From JBBQSF01 sp038214085 (GTDB taxonomy: Bacteria; Bacteroidota; Bacteroidia; Bacteroidales; CG2-30-32-10), in the NCBI GenBank assembly GCA_038214085.1, contig JBBQSF010000097.1:1-12034 (forward strand): 12,034 nt of DNA. Direction: 5' to 3'. Made by a program: the position numbers and the translations under genes. The notes beneath the pieces are model-generated. The model was not told the origin of the DNA. It did not search any database and worked only from the letters and a program-made list of their open reading frames with translations. Below are positions 6,501 to 12,034 of this stretch, piece after piece (within the stretch, counting starts at the first letter, position 1; every line of letters starts with the position of its first letter).

Positions 6501-9217
6501 TAATTTGGAATGAAGATTACGGTTCTTACCGGCAGGTTTTACAGGAACAAATACTGGGGATTATCACTGCAGAAACCGCAAACAGTCAGGCCTATAATAA
6601 GCCTGGCAATATCTTTGTAAAATCTGCGGACCAGCTATCCAACGAAGACCGTATTCTTTTTGAAAGTGTTGCCCGAGTAATCATTTATGATAACAAAGGG
6701 ACATTGTCAGAACAGGTAAACAGGCTTTATGCAGAAAAGGTATTGCCTCCTTTTTTGGAACCGAAACCAATTCCCGTAAAGGAATTTCAGGATACATTGG
6801 CATTGCCAAGTGATCTTTTGTTTTTTAATGGAAGTGGAGGGTTTACTCCCGATGGCAAAGAATATAAAATTATAACGGACAAAAACGAAACTACTCCTGC
6901 CCCTTGGGTAAATGTTATTGCTAACCCGCGCTTTGGTACAGTGATTTCTGAAAGTGGGTCTGCCTATACATGGTCCATCAATGCTCATGAATACCGCATA
7001 ACGCCTTGGAGTAATGATCCCGTATGCGATACCGGGGGTGAGGCTTTTTATTTGCGCGATGAAGAGACAGGTCATTTCTGGTCACCATCTCCATTTCCAG
7101 TAAGAGGAATAACGCCTTATGTAATTACGCACGGCTTTGGTTATAGCATTTTTGAGCACAATGAACAGGGTATTTCTACTGAGATGTGTGTATTTGTGGA
7201 CAAAGCTCTTCCCGTTAAATTTATCGTGATAAAAATAAAAAACCTGTCGGGAAGGGAACGAAAATTTTCAGCTACAGGTTTCCTGGAAATGATCATGGGT
7301 GATGTTCGTTCCAAAACGAATATGCATATTATTTCGGAACTGGATACCAATAGCGGGGCATTACTGTTCAGGAACAGATATAATGATGCCTTTGCAGAGC
7401 GGGTTTCCTATTTTAAAGCAGATGGCGCCAAAATGAGTTTCACAACTGACCGTTCAGAATTTATCGGCAGGAACAGGAATCTTGAAAACCCTTCGGCTCT
7501 TTACAGGAAGAAACTTTCAGGCAGTAGTGGCGCGTGTATGGATCCTTGTGCTGCAATTCAAGTAACATTTGATTTACATCATGAAGCGGAAAAAGAAATT
7601 GTATTCCAGATAGGGAATGATGAAAATGCAAAGGCAGTAAATGCGCTGATCCTTAAATTTGCTGATAACAATAGCGTAATGCAATCCTTGCAAGAGGTAA
7701 AGGAATACTGGAAAGAGGTTTTGGGCGCCATACAGGTAACTACTCCCGATAACTCACTGAATATTCTGGCGAATGGCTGGCTTCCCTATCAAACAATGGC
7801 CTGCAGGATTTTTGCCCGGAGTGGCTTTTACCAATCGGGTGGTGCTTTTGGTTTCAGAGACCAGCTTCAGGATGTTTTGGCATTAATTCCTACCCAACCT
7901 GAACTGGTGCGGGAACAGATACTTTTAAGCGCATCCCGGCAATTTGCAGAAGGCGATGTGCAGCACTGGTGGCATCCTCCTGAGGGAAGAGGTGTTCGTA
8001 CACGTTGCTCCGATGATCTGCTCTGGCTGCCTTTCGTGGTTTCCAGATATATTGCCGCTAAAGGCGATACGGATATCCTTACTGTGCCAGTCGGTTTCCT
8101 AGAGAGCCGTCCATTGAATCAGGAAGAAGATTCGCTTTATGACCTGCCGGTTAGTGGTAACCTGAGTGGCACACTCTACGAACATTGCGTTTGCGCCATA
8201 AAACATAGCTTTCATTTTGGAACGCATGGACTACCCCTTATGGGTTCGGGGGACTGGAATGACGGAATGGATCGGGTAGGCAATAAAGGACTGGGAGAAA
8301 GCGTATGGCTTGCCTTTTTCCAATATTATGTACTCATCCGTTTTGCTGATACTGCAAAAGAATTTGGTGATATGATTTTTGCCGAGATCTGTATTAAAGA
8401 AGCTGCAAGCATACAATCAAACATAGAAGCTTCCGGATGGGATGGTGAATGGTATTTGCGTGCATGGTTTGATGATGGGACTCCGCTCGGTTCAAAGAAA
8501 AATACAGAATGTCGTATAGATGCCATTGTACAAAGTTGGTCGGTACTATCCGGTGCTGCTGATGCAAAGAGAAAGGTTACGGCAATGGCTTCCATGGAAA
8601 AGTACTTGGTAAAAAGAGAGTTGAAGCTTATTCAGCTCCTTGATCCACCGTTTAGTGGTTCCGGCCTCAACCCCGGTTATATCAGAGGATATGTTCCGGG
8701 GGTAAGGGAAAATGGCGGACAATATACCCATGCTGCCATTTGGGCTTTGATGGCCTTTGCAGCATTAGGTGAGCGGGAAAAGGTTTGGGAATTGTTCAGT
8801 ATGATCCATCCTATAAGCCATTCTTCCGATGCCGCTGCTATACAGATTTATAAAGTAGAGCCTTACGTGATGGCAGCAGATGTTTATGCTAAGGAATCGC
8901 ATAAGGGAAGAGGTGGCTGGACCTGGTATACCGGTTCGGCCGGCTGGATGTACCAGTTTATCGTTCGTTCCCTTTTGGGGTTGGAATTACAAGTGGACCA
9001 GTTAAAATTCACTCCATGTTTTCCGCTGGACTGGCCTTCTTTATTGATCACATATCGTTATAAAAGTTCAAAATATCACATTACGGTATTTCAGTTTCAT
9101 GGTCCTTCCGACTCTTGGTGTAAAATTGGAAATAAGAATGAAGCGGGTGATGTTGTAAAACTTATCGACGATGGATTGGAACATGAAGTGGAGATACATA
9201 TCCGTATAGCAGAATGA
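518..9217 (+). CDS. ndvB: Cyclic beta-1,2-glucan synthase, NdvB/ChvB/Cgs type (GT84 + GH189-like cyclisation domain + GH94 module)
   Basis: Predicted inner-membrane enzyme making cyclic beta-1,2-glucan from UDP-glucose. At 2,899 aa it is close to the length of Agrobacterium ChvB and Brucella Cgs (about 2,800-2,870 aa). Order seen: N-terminal NdvB region (PLRSELFS at 33-40, LGELWAIP at 176-183); membrane helices about 423-446 and 454-483; GT84 domain with DSD at 642-644, IGKGIYD at 729-735, HDLIEG at 755-760 and HHRWIRGDWQ from 788; membrane cluster about 834-1000; glycoamylase-like cyclisation domain from about 1023 to 1560 (RTSPTNIG from 1058, GHFYNWYDT at 1104-1112, SEARFG with E1368, WGISESAYN with E1454); a first beta-sandwich from about 1629; a second from about 2104; and a GH94 (alpha/alpha)6 module from about 2425 (FRDQLQD at 2446-2452, GDWNDG at 2578-2583, YTHAAIW with H2738, GWTWYTGSAGW at 2800-2810). 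In the proteobacterial enzymes the GT84 part polymerises on a protein-bound primer, the GH94 part sets chain length by phosphorolysis and the middle domain closes the ring. The start is the first ATG after an in-frame TAG at 500-502; there is no Shine-Dalgarno. GC is richer than in its neighbours, which may indicate transfer. No exporter is visible beside it. Confidence 0.95.
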   Translation: MKVPSITFFDILSRLRVYFQEDNTTQNFMNQEPLRSELFSSGQMDNYGEALARSHILLKRNSPDKLLKRLDDNEKSLLEVRKLLVESIRSGKPVTPAAEWLLDNFYLIEEQVVIARKHLPKGYSEDLPYLAEGISSGMPRVYDIILEIISHSDGRVDVKSLISFIAAYQKHTILSLGELWAIPIMLRLAVIENLRRISAKIALHMIDHNLADYWAERMTTTVNKKPGDLILTVADMARSKPVLSGPFVAEFTRKLQGKGPLLALPLSWMEQQLSGIGNSSNDIVGQENQEQAADQMSVRNSIGTLRLLGATDWRDFIETLSSVEQVLRQDITGIYPMMDFATRDRYRHVVEFISKTCTLSETEVAQKVLDLTKNHEDLNPKSKRQEHIGYFLIDKGFKQTEQATGMRYTLKQKITRGARKKPVFLYLLSIAFIAMIVSSAMVYLAYKYGTHHGLLLLLVGLLSVSGSAQLAVSLVNWLSTILVKPKLLPRMDFSGGIPAECKTLIVVPTMLSNKSYIEELIEALEMRFLANKEANLLFGLLTDFMDADAAIMPEDNDLLELVSNEIIALNQKYKQSENDVFFLFHRPRIWNAREHKWMGHERKRGKLSALNAFLRGRSQSEFSLVIGNPPLLTNVKYVITLDSDTQLPRDAAWKFIATMAHPLNQAIYSQKKRRVTDGYGILQSRVASGIPKHASSLYLRMQGNVSGIDPYTRVSSDVYQDLFGEGSFIGKGIYDIDIFEQAVHHVFRENRILSHDLIEGCYTRSGLLSDVLLYDESPSQYGADVKRHHRWIRGDWQIGAWMLPFITGSNGRFTNNKLSALSKWKIFDNLRRSLLPLSLLMFLLMGWSILPFPWFWPLAVTIILLLPDIAAAGWQLIHKPIDLTVKAHLSEIGISVRDVLIRFIFVIAVLPYEAYKYTDAVLSALWRMMVSHKKLLEWTPSASALHNTRNDVWSEYGSMWIAPLLALSCTILLLYMNPEAIYAATPVFVLWLFAPAIAWRLSIPEIEKKPKLSEEQILFLHKSARKSWSFFEQFVTAEDQWLPPDNFQEQPIATIAHRTSPTNIGMALLANLTAYDFGYIAGGELVDRSNNTLQAMLKLERYKGHFYNWYDTISLLPLRPMYVSTVDSGNLTGHLLTLRQGLIALPNHPIFSREIYNGIRTTTRIIQDYSKGQHAEIIRKILTLLSSANIEDSLLSITKKHLDELILLSNELSIGQEGGETDFDKWALKLSQQLKSIRNDLSQLVPWLDLLPAPAHFIHLAKLDNIPSLLSIQSTPHLFMHHIESYEQQENNPAEMEWLIKMRAFLTEASSLATERITLLEEIIEQCEQLSDVEYDFLFDKATNLLRIGYNVEDRRKDNGSYDLLASEARFGVFVAIAQGKLPQESWFALGRLLTNSGGEPTLISWSGSMFEYLMPQLIMPSYENTLLFQTNKATVKRQIEYAGQRGVPWGISESAYNMVDANLNYQYRAFGVPGLGLKRGLEEDLVIAPYASMMALMVKPRKACDNLQLLSAEGFVGEFGFFEAIDYTASRLPRGNKYSIVQSYMAHHQGMGLLSLAYLLLNKPMQQRFVSELRFQATLLLLQERIPRATLFYANTADQIDTHIATTDIQLRRITTANTPIPEIQLLSNGRYQVMITNSGGGYSRWKDIAVSRWREDTTKDDRGIFCYIKDINSGAFWSNTYQPTLHPAKGYEVIFSQGHVEFFRQDYGIDTKTEIVISPEDDTEMRRIKITNRSQSIRVIEVTSYAEIVMASQASDESHQVFSNLFVQTEIIPELNAVFCSRRPRSEEEKPPWMFHLLDARGVTVEAVSYETDRMQFIGRGKTLAHPQAMNVDVLSGNQGSVLDPIASIRFRFSLKANQTATIDLIYGISETKEACEVLMHKYLDRHLKNRAFELSWTHSQVVLRQIKATETDAQLYNRLAASVIYANPNLRGEAAVLKSNLRGQSGLWSHSVSGDLPIILLRIYDPENMDIVRQMVQAHAYWRLKGLAVDLVIWNEDYGSYRQVLQEQILGIITAETANSQAYNKPGNIFVKSADQLSNEDRILFESVARVIIYDNKGTLSEQVNRLYAEKVLPPFLEPKPIPVKEFQDTLALPSDLLFFNGSGGFTPDGKEYKIITDKNETTPAPWVNVIANPRFGTVISESGSAYTWSINAHEYRITPWSNDPVCDTGGEAFYLRDEETGHFWSPSPFPVRGITPYVITHGFGYSIFEHNEQGISTEMCVFVDKALPVKFIVIKIKNLSGRERKFSATGFLEMIMGDVRSKTNMHIISELDTNSGALLFRNRYNDAFAERVSYFKADGAKMSFTTDRSEFIGRNRNLENPSALYRKKLSGSSGACMDPCAAIQVTFDLHHEAEKEIVFQIGNDENAKAVNALILKFADNNSVMQSLQEVKEYWKEVLGAIQVTTPDNSLNILANGWLPYQTMACRIFARSGFYQSGGAFGFRDQLQDVLALIPTQPELVREQILLSASRQFAEGDVQHWWHPPEGRGVRTRCSDDLLWLPFVVSRYIAAKGDTDILTVPVGFLESRPLNQEEDSLYDLPVSGNLSGTLYEHCVCAIKHSFHFGTHGLPLMGSGDWNDGMDRVGNKGLGESVWLAFFQYYVLIRFADTAKEFGDMIFAEICIKEAASIQSNIEASGWDGEWYLRAWFDDGTPLGSKKNTECRIDAIVQSWSVLSGAADAKRKVTAMASMEKYLVKRELKLIQLLDPPFSGSGLNPGYIRGYVPGVRENGGQYTHAAIWALMAFAALGEREKVWELFSMIHPISHSSDAAAIQIYKVEPYVMAADVYAKESHKGRGGWTWYTGSAGWMYQFIVRSLLGLELQVDQLKFTPCFPLDWPSLLITYRYKSSKYHITVFQFHGPSDSWCKIGNKNEAGDVVKLIDDGLEHEVEIHIRIAE

Positions 9218-9225
9218 TTATTTAT

Positions 9226-9242
9226 ACCAATGTGAAATTGGT
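9226..9242 (+). terminator. Small hairpin just after the glucan synthase stop codon
   Basis: ACCAAT (9226-9231) and ATTGGT (9237-9242) form a 6-bp stem with a GTGAA loop, starting 9 bases after the TGA at 9215-9217. No T-run follows, so it does not fit an intrinsic terminator; it may protect the mRNA 3' end or be chance. Confidence 0.2.
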
Positions 9243-9256
9243 TGTATTCAAAAACT

Positions 9257-9278
9257 GATATTCAGGCGGCCTGACATC
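9257..9278. other. GC-rich hairpin in the gap between the two genes
   Basis: TCAGG (9262-9266) pairs with CCTGA (9270-9274) around a CGG loop, and an outer GAT (9257-9259) can pair with ATC (9276-9278) across a small internal loop. It is a local GC patch in an otherwise AT-rich 110-bp gap. It is followed by an A-run on the plus strand, and on the minus strand the T-run precedes the hairpin, so it is not a standard terminator in either direction. It could be an attenuating or processing structure in the leader of the AsmA-family gene, or chance. Confidence 0.22.
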
Positions 9279-9327
9279 GTTGAAAAAAAACAAAATTCAA
9301 AAAAAACATATCTAAAAATTTAAAGCC

Positions 9328-11967
9328 ATGTATAAAAAAATAATTAAAATTTCGTTAATTGTATTCGCTTCAATAATTGTTACTGCTATAATACTTCCGT
9401 TTGCCTTCAAAGGTAAAATTGAAGCAAAAATGAAAGAAGCAATTAACAAAAGCATCAATGCAAAAGTTGACTGGAAAAACTATGAATTAGGCATATTCAA
9501 AAGCTTTCCTGATTTCAATTTAACTCTTGATGGATTAACAATTATTGGAGTTGATTCGTTTTCGAACGATACACTTGCAAATATCAAATCACTAAATATT
9601 ACTATTGATTTGTTCAGCGCATTCAAAGGCAATTCTTATAAAATCAAAAAAGTTACGTTGGACGAACCAAACATATTATTAAAAATTTTAAAAAGCGGGA
9701 AAGCAAACTGGGATATTACAAAACCTTCTGTTCCTGCTGACACTTCAGCAAATAAAGAGCCGCCTTCGGATTTTAAATTAGCGCTTCAAAAAATTTCAAT
9801 AATTAAAGGAAAAATAATTTATGAAGACCAAGGTACGAATATGCGAATTGACGCAGTTAATGTTAACAGCACAATTAAAGGTGATATGGCAGCAGATGAA
9901 ACTTCATTAGAAACAAAATCAACCATTGAATTTTTAACTTTTGCATACGGCGGAATGACCTATTTATACAAAGTAAATGCTGAAGCAACAGCCGATATCG
10001 ATGCTGATTTAAAAAATTCAAAATATACTTTTAAAGAAAATGAGTTTCGCTTAAATCAGTTGTTCATCGGAATGGATGGCTATTTATCAATGCCTAAAGA
10101 AGATATTGATATGGATCTTAAATTTAATGCAAAACAAACTGACTTTAAAAATTTCTTATCACTTGTTCCTGATATATATGCTAAAGATTTTGACAAAATT
10201 GAATCAAAAGGGAAACTTGCTCTTGATGGCTATATTAAAGGAACGTACAACGATAAAAAAATTCCAAGTTTTTCTTTTAATATTAAGATTGATGATGGCA
10301 TGTATAAATATCCTGATTTGCCAAAAACAGTTTCGAATATTTCTGTTAAAACAAATATCACAAATACAGGCAGTGACTTTGACAATACGGTAATTGACAT
10401 ATCGAAATTTCATTTCGAAATTGGCAGTAACCCTGTTGACATTAAAATGAATATTAAAACTCCTGCCTCCGACCCGCAAATAAATGGTACGATAAAAGGA
10501 AAAATGAATTTAGCTGACGTTAAAGATTTTTATCCTCTCAAAAAAGATCAGCAACTTAAAGGAACTATTAGCGCTGATGTTGTTTTAAACGGAAAACTTT
10601 CATCCATTGAAAAAAAGAAATATGAAGATTTTAAAGCATCGGGGCAAATTTTAATTAACGGCTTAACCTATAAAAGCAAAGAATTTACTCAGGGAGTTAC
10701 AATCAATGTAATGAAATTATTGTTTTCTTCTCAGTTTGTTGAACTGGATTCATGCAACATTAACATAGGCAAAAGTGACTTGAAAGCATCAGGAAGAATT
10801 GATAATTTCTTATCTTACTTTTTCAAAAATGATTTGTTAAAAGGAACTTTTAAAAGCGCTTCAACTTTAATGGATTTGAATGAATTCATGCAGCCAACCC
10901 AAGCTGGAAAGGAAAAACCAAAAACTGAGGCTGCTTCTTCACTATCAGTAATTGAAATTCCTGCAAATATTGATTTTGTCGTAAACTCGACTTTCGGAAA
11001 AGTGTTATACGATAAAATGGTAATGACAAATGTAGTTGGCGTTATTAAAATAAAAGATCAGCAGCTTACTCTTGAAAATTTAAAAATGAATATGCTCGAC
11101 GGTCAACTTTCGATGAGCGGATTTTACAATACCAAAAACCCAAAGCAACCCAACATTAATTTTAATCTCAATATTAATCAATTCGATATTTCGAAAACAA
11201 GTAAAACGTTTATTGTTGTTCAAAAATTGGTTCCAATTGCCGATGCATGCACAGGTACATTTTCTACAAAAATGGAATTCACAAGTTCATTAGACAGCAA
11301 AATGAGCCCTATAATTAAAACAATGACAGGAGAAGGACTGCTAAACACTTCAAAAGTTGCAATTCAAAATTTCACACCACTTACAAAACTTAGCGATGCG
11401 TTGAAAATGGAAAAATTTAAAAAATTAGCTCTTGATAAAATTAATCTATCATTCAATATTTTGGCTGGGAAGGTATTTGTTAAACCATTTGATTTTGTTT
11501 TTGGAAAAATAAAAGGAAAAATGAGCGGCTCCAATTCTTTCGATCAAACTATTGATTATGTTCTGAATCTTGAAATTCCAAAAAGCGAATTTGGTGGCGC
11601 TGCGAGTGGTGTGTTAACTAATTTAACATCGCAAGCAAACAGCAAAGGTGCAAATATTACGGTAGGTGATGTTGTTAAAGTTGATGTATTAATTGGAGGA
11701 ACTGTTACCAAACCTACAATTAAACTCGGTTTAAAAGGCACGATGAACGAAATTATTGACGATTTGAAAAATAAAGCAAAAACCGAACTGGAAAATAAGA
11801 AAAAAGAAGTTGTGGACAAAGTTACAGCCGAAGCAGATAAACAAAAAAAAGCAGCCGAAGATAAAGCTAAAGCTGCGCAAGATAGTTTGAAAAAATTGGC
11901 TGATGAAAAATTAAAGAAGGAAAAAGAAAATGCGGTAAATGACTTGAAAAATAAAATTAAGTTTTAG
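9328..11967 (+). CDS. AsmA-family inner-membrane-anchored periplasmic protein
   Basis: The 879-aa product begins with a short basic N-terminus and one hydrophobic helix (about residues 8-27), predicted to anchor it in the inner membrane with the rest in the periplasm. Residues about 28-125 have the AsmA N-terminal pattern (IEAKMKEAINKSINAKVDW, then FKSFPDFNLTLDGL). The long middle is rich in alternating beta-strand segments of the LKGTISADVVLNG type (near 411-423), and residues about 668-780 look like the AsmA C-terminal domain (GEGLLNTSKVAIQNF from 668). Residues about 806-879 are a Lys/Glu/Ala-rich probable coiled coil, a tail I associate with Bacteroidota members of the family. It is longer than E. 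coli AsmA (about 617 aa). Relatives (AsmA, TamB, YhdP) are thought to form beta-groove bridges that carry phospholipid toward the outer membrane; that role here is inferred from family. The start at 9328 follows an A-rich leader without a Shine-Dalgarno and puts the helix at the very N-terminus. The gene lies 110 bp after the synthase on the same strand, is clearly AT-richer, and could have its own promoter in the gap. Confidence 0.85.
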   Translation: MYKKIIKISLIVFASIIVTAIILPFAFKGKIEAKMKEAINKSINAKVDWKNYELGIFKSFPDFNLTLDGLTIIGVDSFSNDTLANIKSLNITIDLFSAFKGNSYKIKKVTLDEPNILLKILKSGKANWDITKPSVPADTSANKEPPSDFKLALQKISIIKGKIIYEDQGTNMRIDAVNVNSTIKGDMAADETSLETKSTIEFLTFAYGGMTYLYKVNAEATADIDADLKNSKYTFKENEFRLNQLFIGMDGYLSMPKEDIDMDLKFNAKQTDFKNFLSLVPDIYAKDFDKIESKGKLALDGYIKGTYNDKKIPSFSFNIKIDDGMYKYPDLPKTVSNISVKTNITNTGSDFDNTVIDISKFHFEIGSNPVDIKMNIKTPASDPQINGTIKGKMNLADVKDFYPLKKDQQLKGTISADVVLNGKLSSIEKKKYEDFKASGQILINGLTYKSKEFTQGVTINVMKLLFSSQFVELDSCNINIGKSDLKASGRIDNFLSYFFKNDLLKGTFKSASTLMDLNEFMQPTQAGKEKPKTEAASSLSVIEIPANIDFVVNSTFGKVLYDKMVMTNVVGVIKIKDQQLTLENLKMNMLDGQLSMSGFYNTKNPKQPNINFNLNINQFDISKTSKTFIVVQKLVPIADACTGTFSTKMEFTSSLDSKMSPIIKTMTGEGLLNTSKVAIQNFTPLTKLSDALKMEKFKKLALDKINLSFNILAGKVFVKPFDFVFGKIKGKMSGSNSFDQTIDYVLNLEIPKSEFGGAASGVLTNLTSQANSKGANITVGDVVKVDVLIGGTVTKPTIKLGLKGTMNEIIDDLKNKAKTELENKKKEVVDKVTAEADKQKKAAEDKAKAAQDSLKKLADEKLKKEKENAVNDLKNKIKF

Positions 11968-12005
11968 TTATTTATGTCTAAAAAGACAGCCAACGGTGTA
12001 AATTA

Positions 12006-12027
12006 GGATTATTCGTATCCGCTTTTT
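12006..12027 (+). terminator. Weak terminator-like hairpin after the AsmA-family gene
   Basis: GGAT (12006-12009) can pair with ATCC (12017-12020) around a 7-base loop and is followed by GCTTTTT (12021-12027). The 4-bp stem is short for an intrinsic terminator. A second small hairpin, TGTCT/AGACA with an AAAA loop, lies at 11975-11988 but lacks a T-run. The pair sits 8-60 bases after the TAG at 11965-11967, where a terminator would be expected. Confidence 0.25.
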
Positions 12028-12034
12028 ATAATAG

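Noticed and set aside
1153..8731. Several minus-strand ORFs of 60-122 codons, and a short plus-strand one, inside the synthase gene
   Set aside because: All lie within a frame with strong, continuous family motifs from end to end. Their products have no domain-like pattern, and they are expected by chance in an 8.7-kb gene.
10076..10393. Plus-strand 105-codon ORF overlapping the AsmA-family gene in another frame
   Set aside because: The product is Ile/Leu/Lys-rich without family motifs and arises from AT-rich out-of-frame reading, while the AsmA frame is continuous across it.
1..12034. CRISPR array, tRNA, IS element or phage module
   Set aside because: I found no regularly spaced direct repeats, cloverleaf-like segment, transposase motif or terminal inverted repeats on either strand.

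Overview
The window looks like chromosomal DNA from a Gram-negative, AT-rich bacterium, most likely a member of the Bacteroidota. Three things suggest this: a long AsmA-family protein with a Lys/Ala/Glu-rich coiled-coil tail, A/T-rich leaders with no clear Shine-Dalgarno sequence, and very AT-rich intergenic DNA. The assignment is an inference from gene style; the window has no rRNA or other taxonomic marker.

Layout. Positions 1-517 are AT-rich and contain at most one small unrecognised ORF (138-308, +) and weak promoter-like elements. Positions 518-9217 (+) are one uninterrupted 2,899-residue gene for a cyclic beta-1,2-glucan synthase of the NdvB/ChvB/Cgs type. It has an N-terminal region, two membrane segments, a GT84 glycosyltransferase, a second membrane cluster, a glycoamylase-like cyclisation domain (GH189 type), two related beta-sandwich regions, and a C-terminal GH94 phosphorylase-like module. 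A 110-bp AT-rich gap with two small hairpins follows. Positions 9328-11967 (+) encode an 879-residue AsmA-family envelope protein. The last 67 bases hold a weak terminator-like hairpin and no gene start that I can support.

How the genes may work together. The synthase is predicted to use UDP-glucose at the inner membrane, build a linear beta-1,2-glucan, trim it through the phosphorylase module and close it into a ring. In Proteobacteria such rings are exported to the periplasm, where they act in osmoadaptation and host interaction. AsmA-family proteins are inner-membrane-anchored periplasmic proteins linked to lipid transport to the outer membrane and to envelope integrity. Both are envelope genes on the same strand, but nothing here proves that they are co-transcribed or functionally linked.

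The most notable points are a complete NdvB-type synthase whose base composition is clearly richer in GC than its surroundings, the apparent preservation of all three catalytic modules, and a readable internal domain duplication. I found no CRISPR array, tRNA, IS element or phage gene. I do not see a wholly new system; the unusual part is a complete synthase in this setting with no recognisable exporter beside it.
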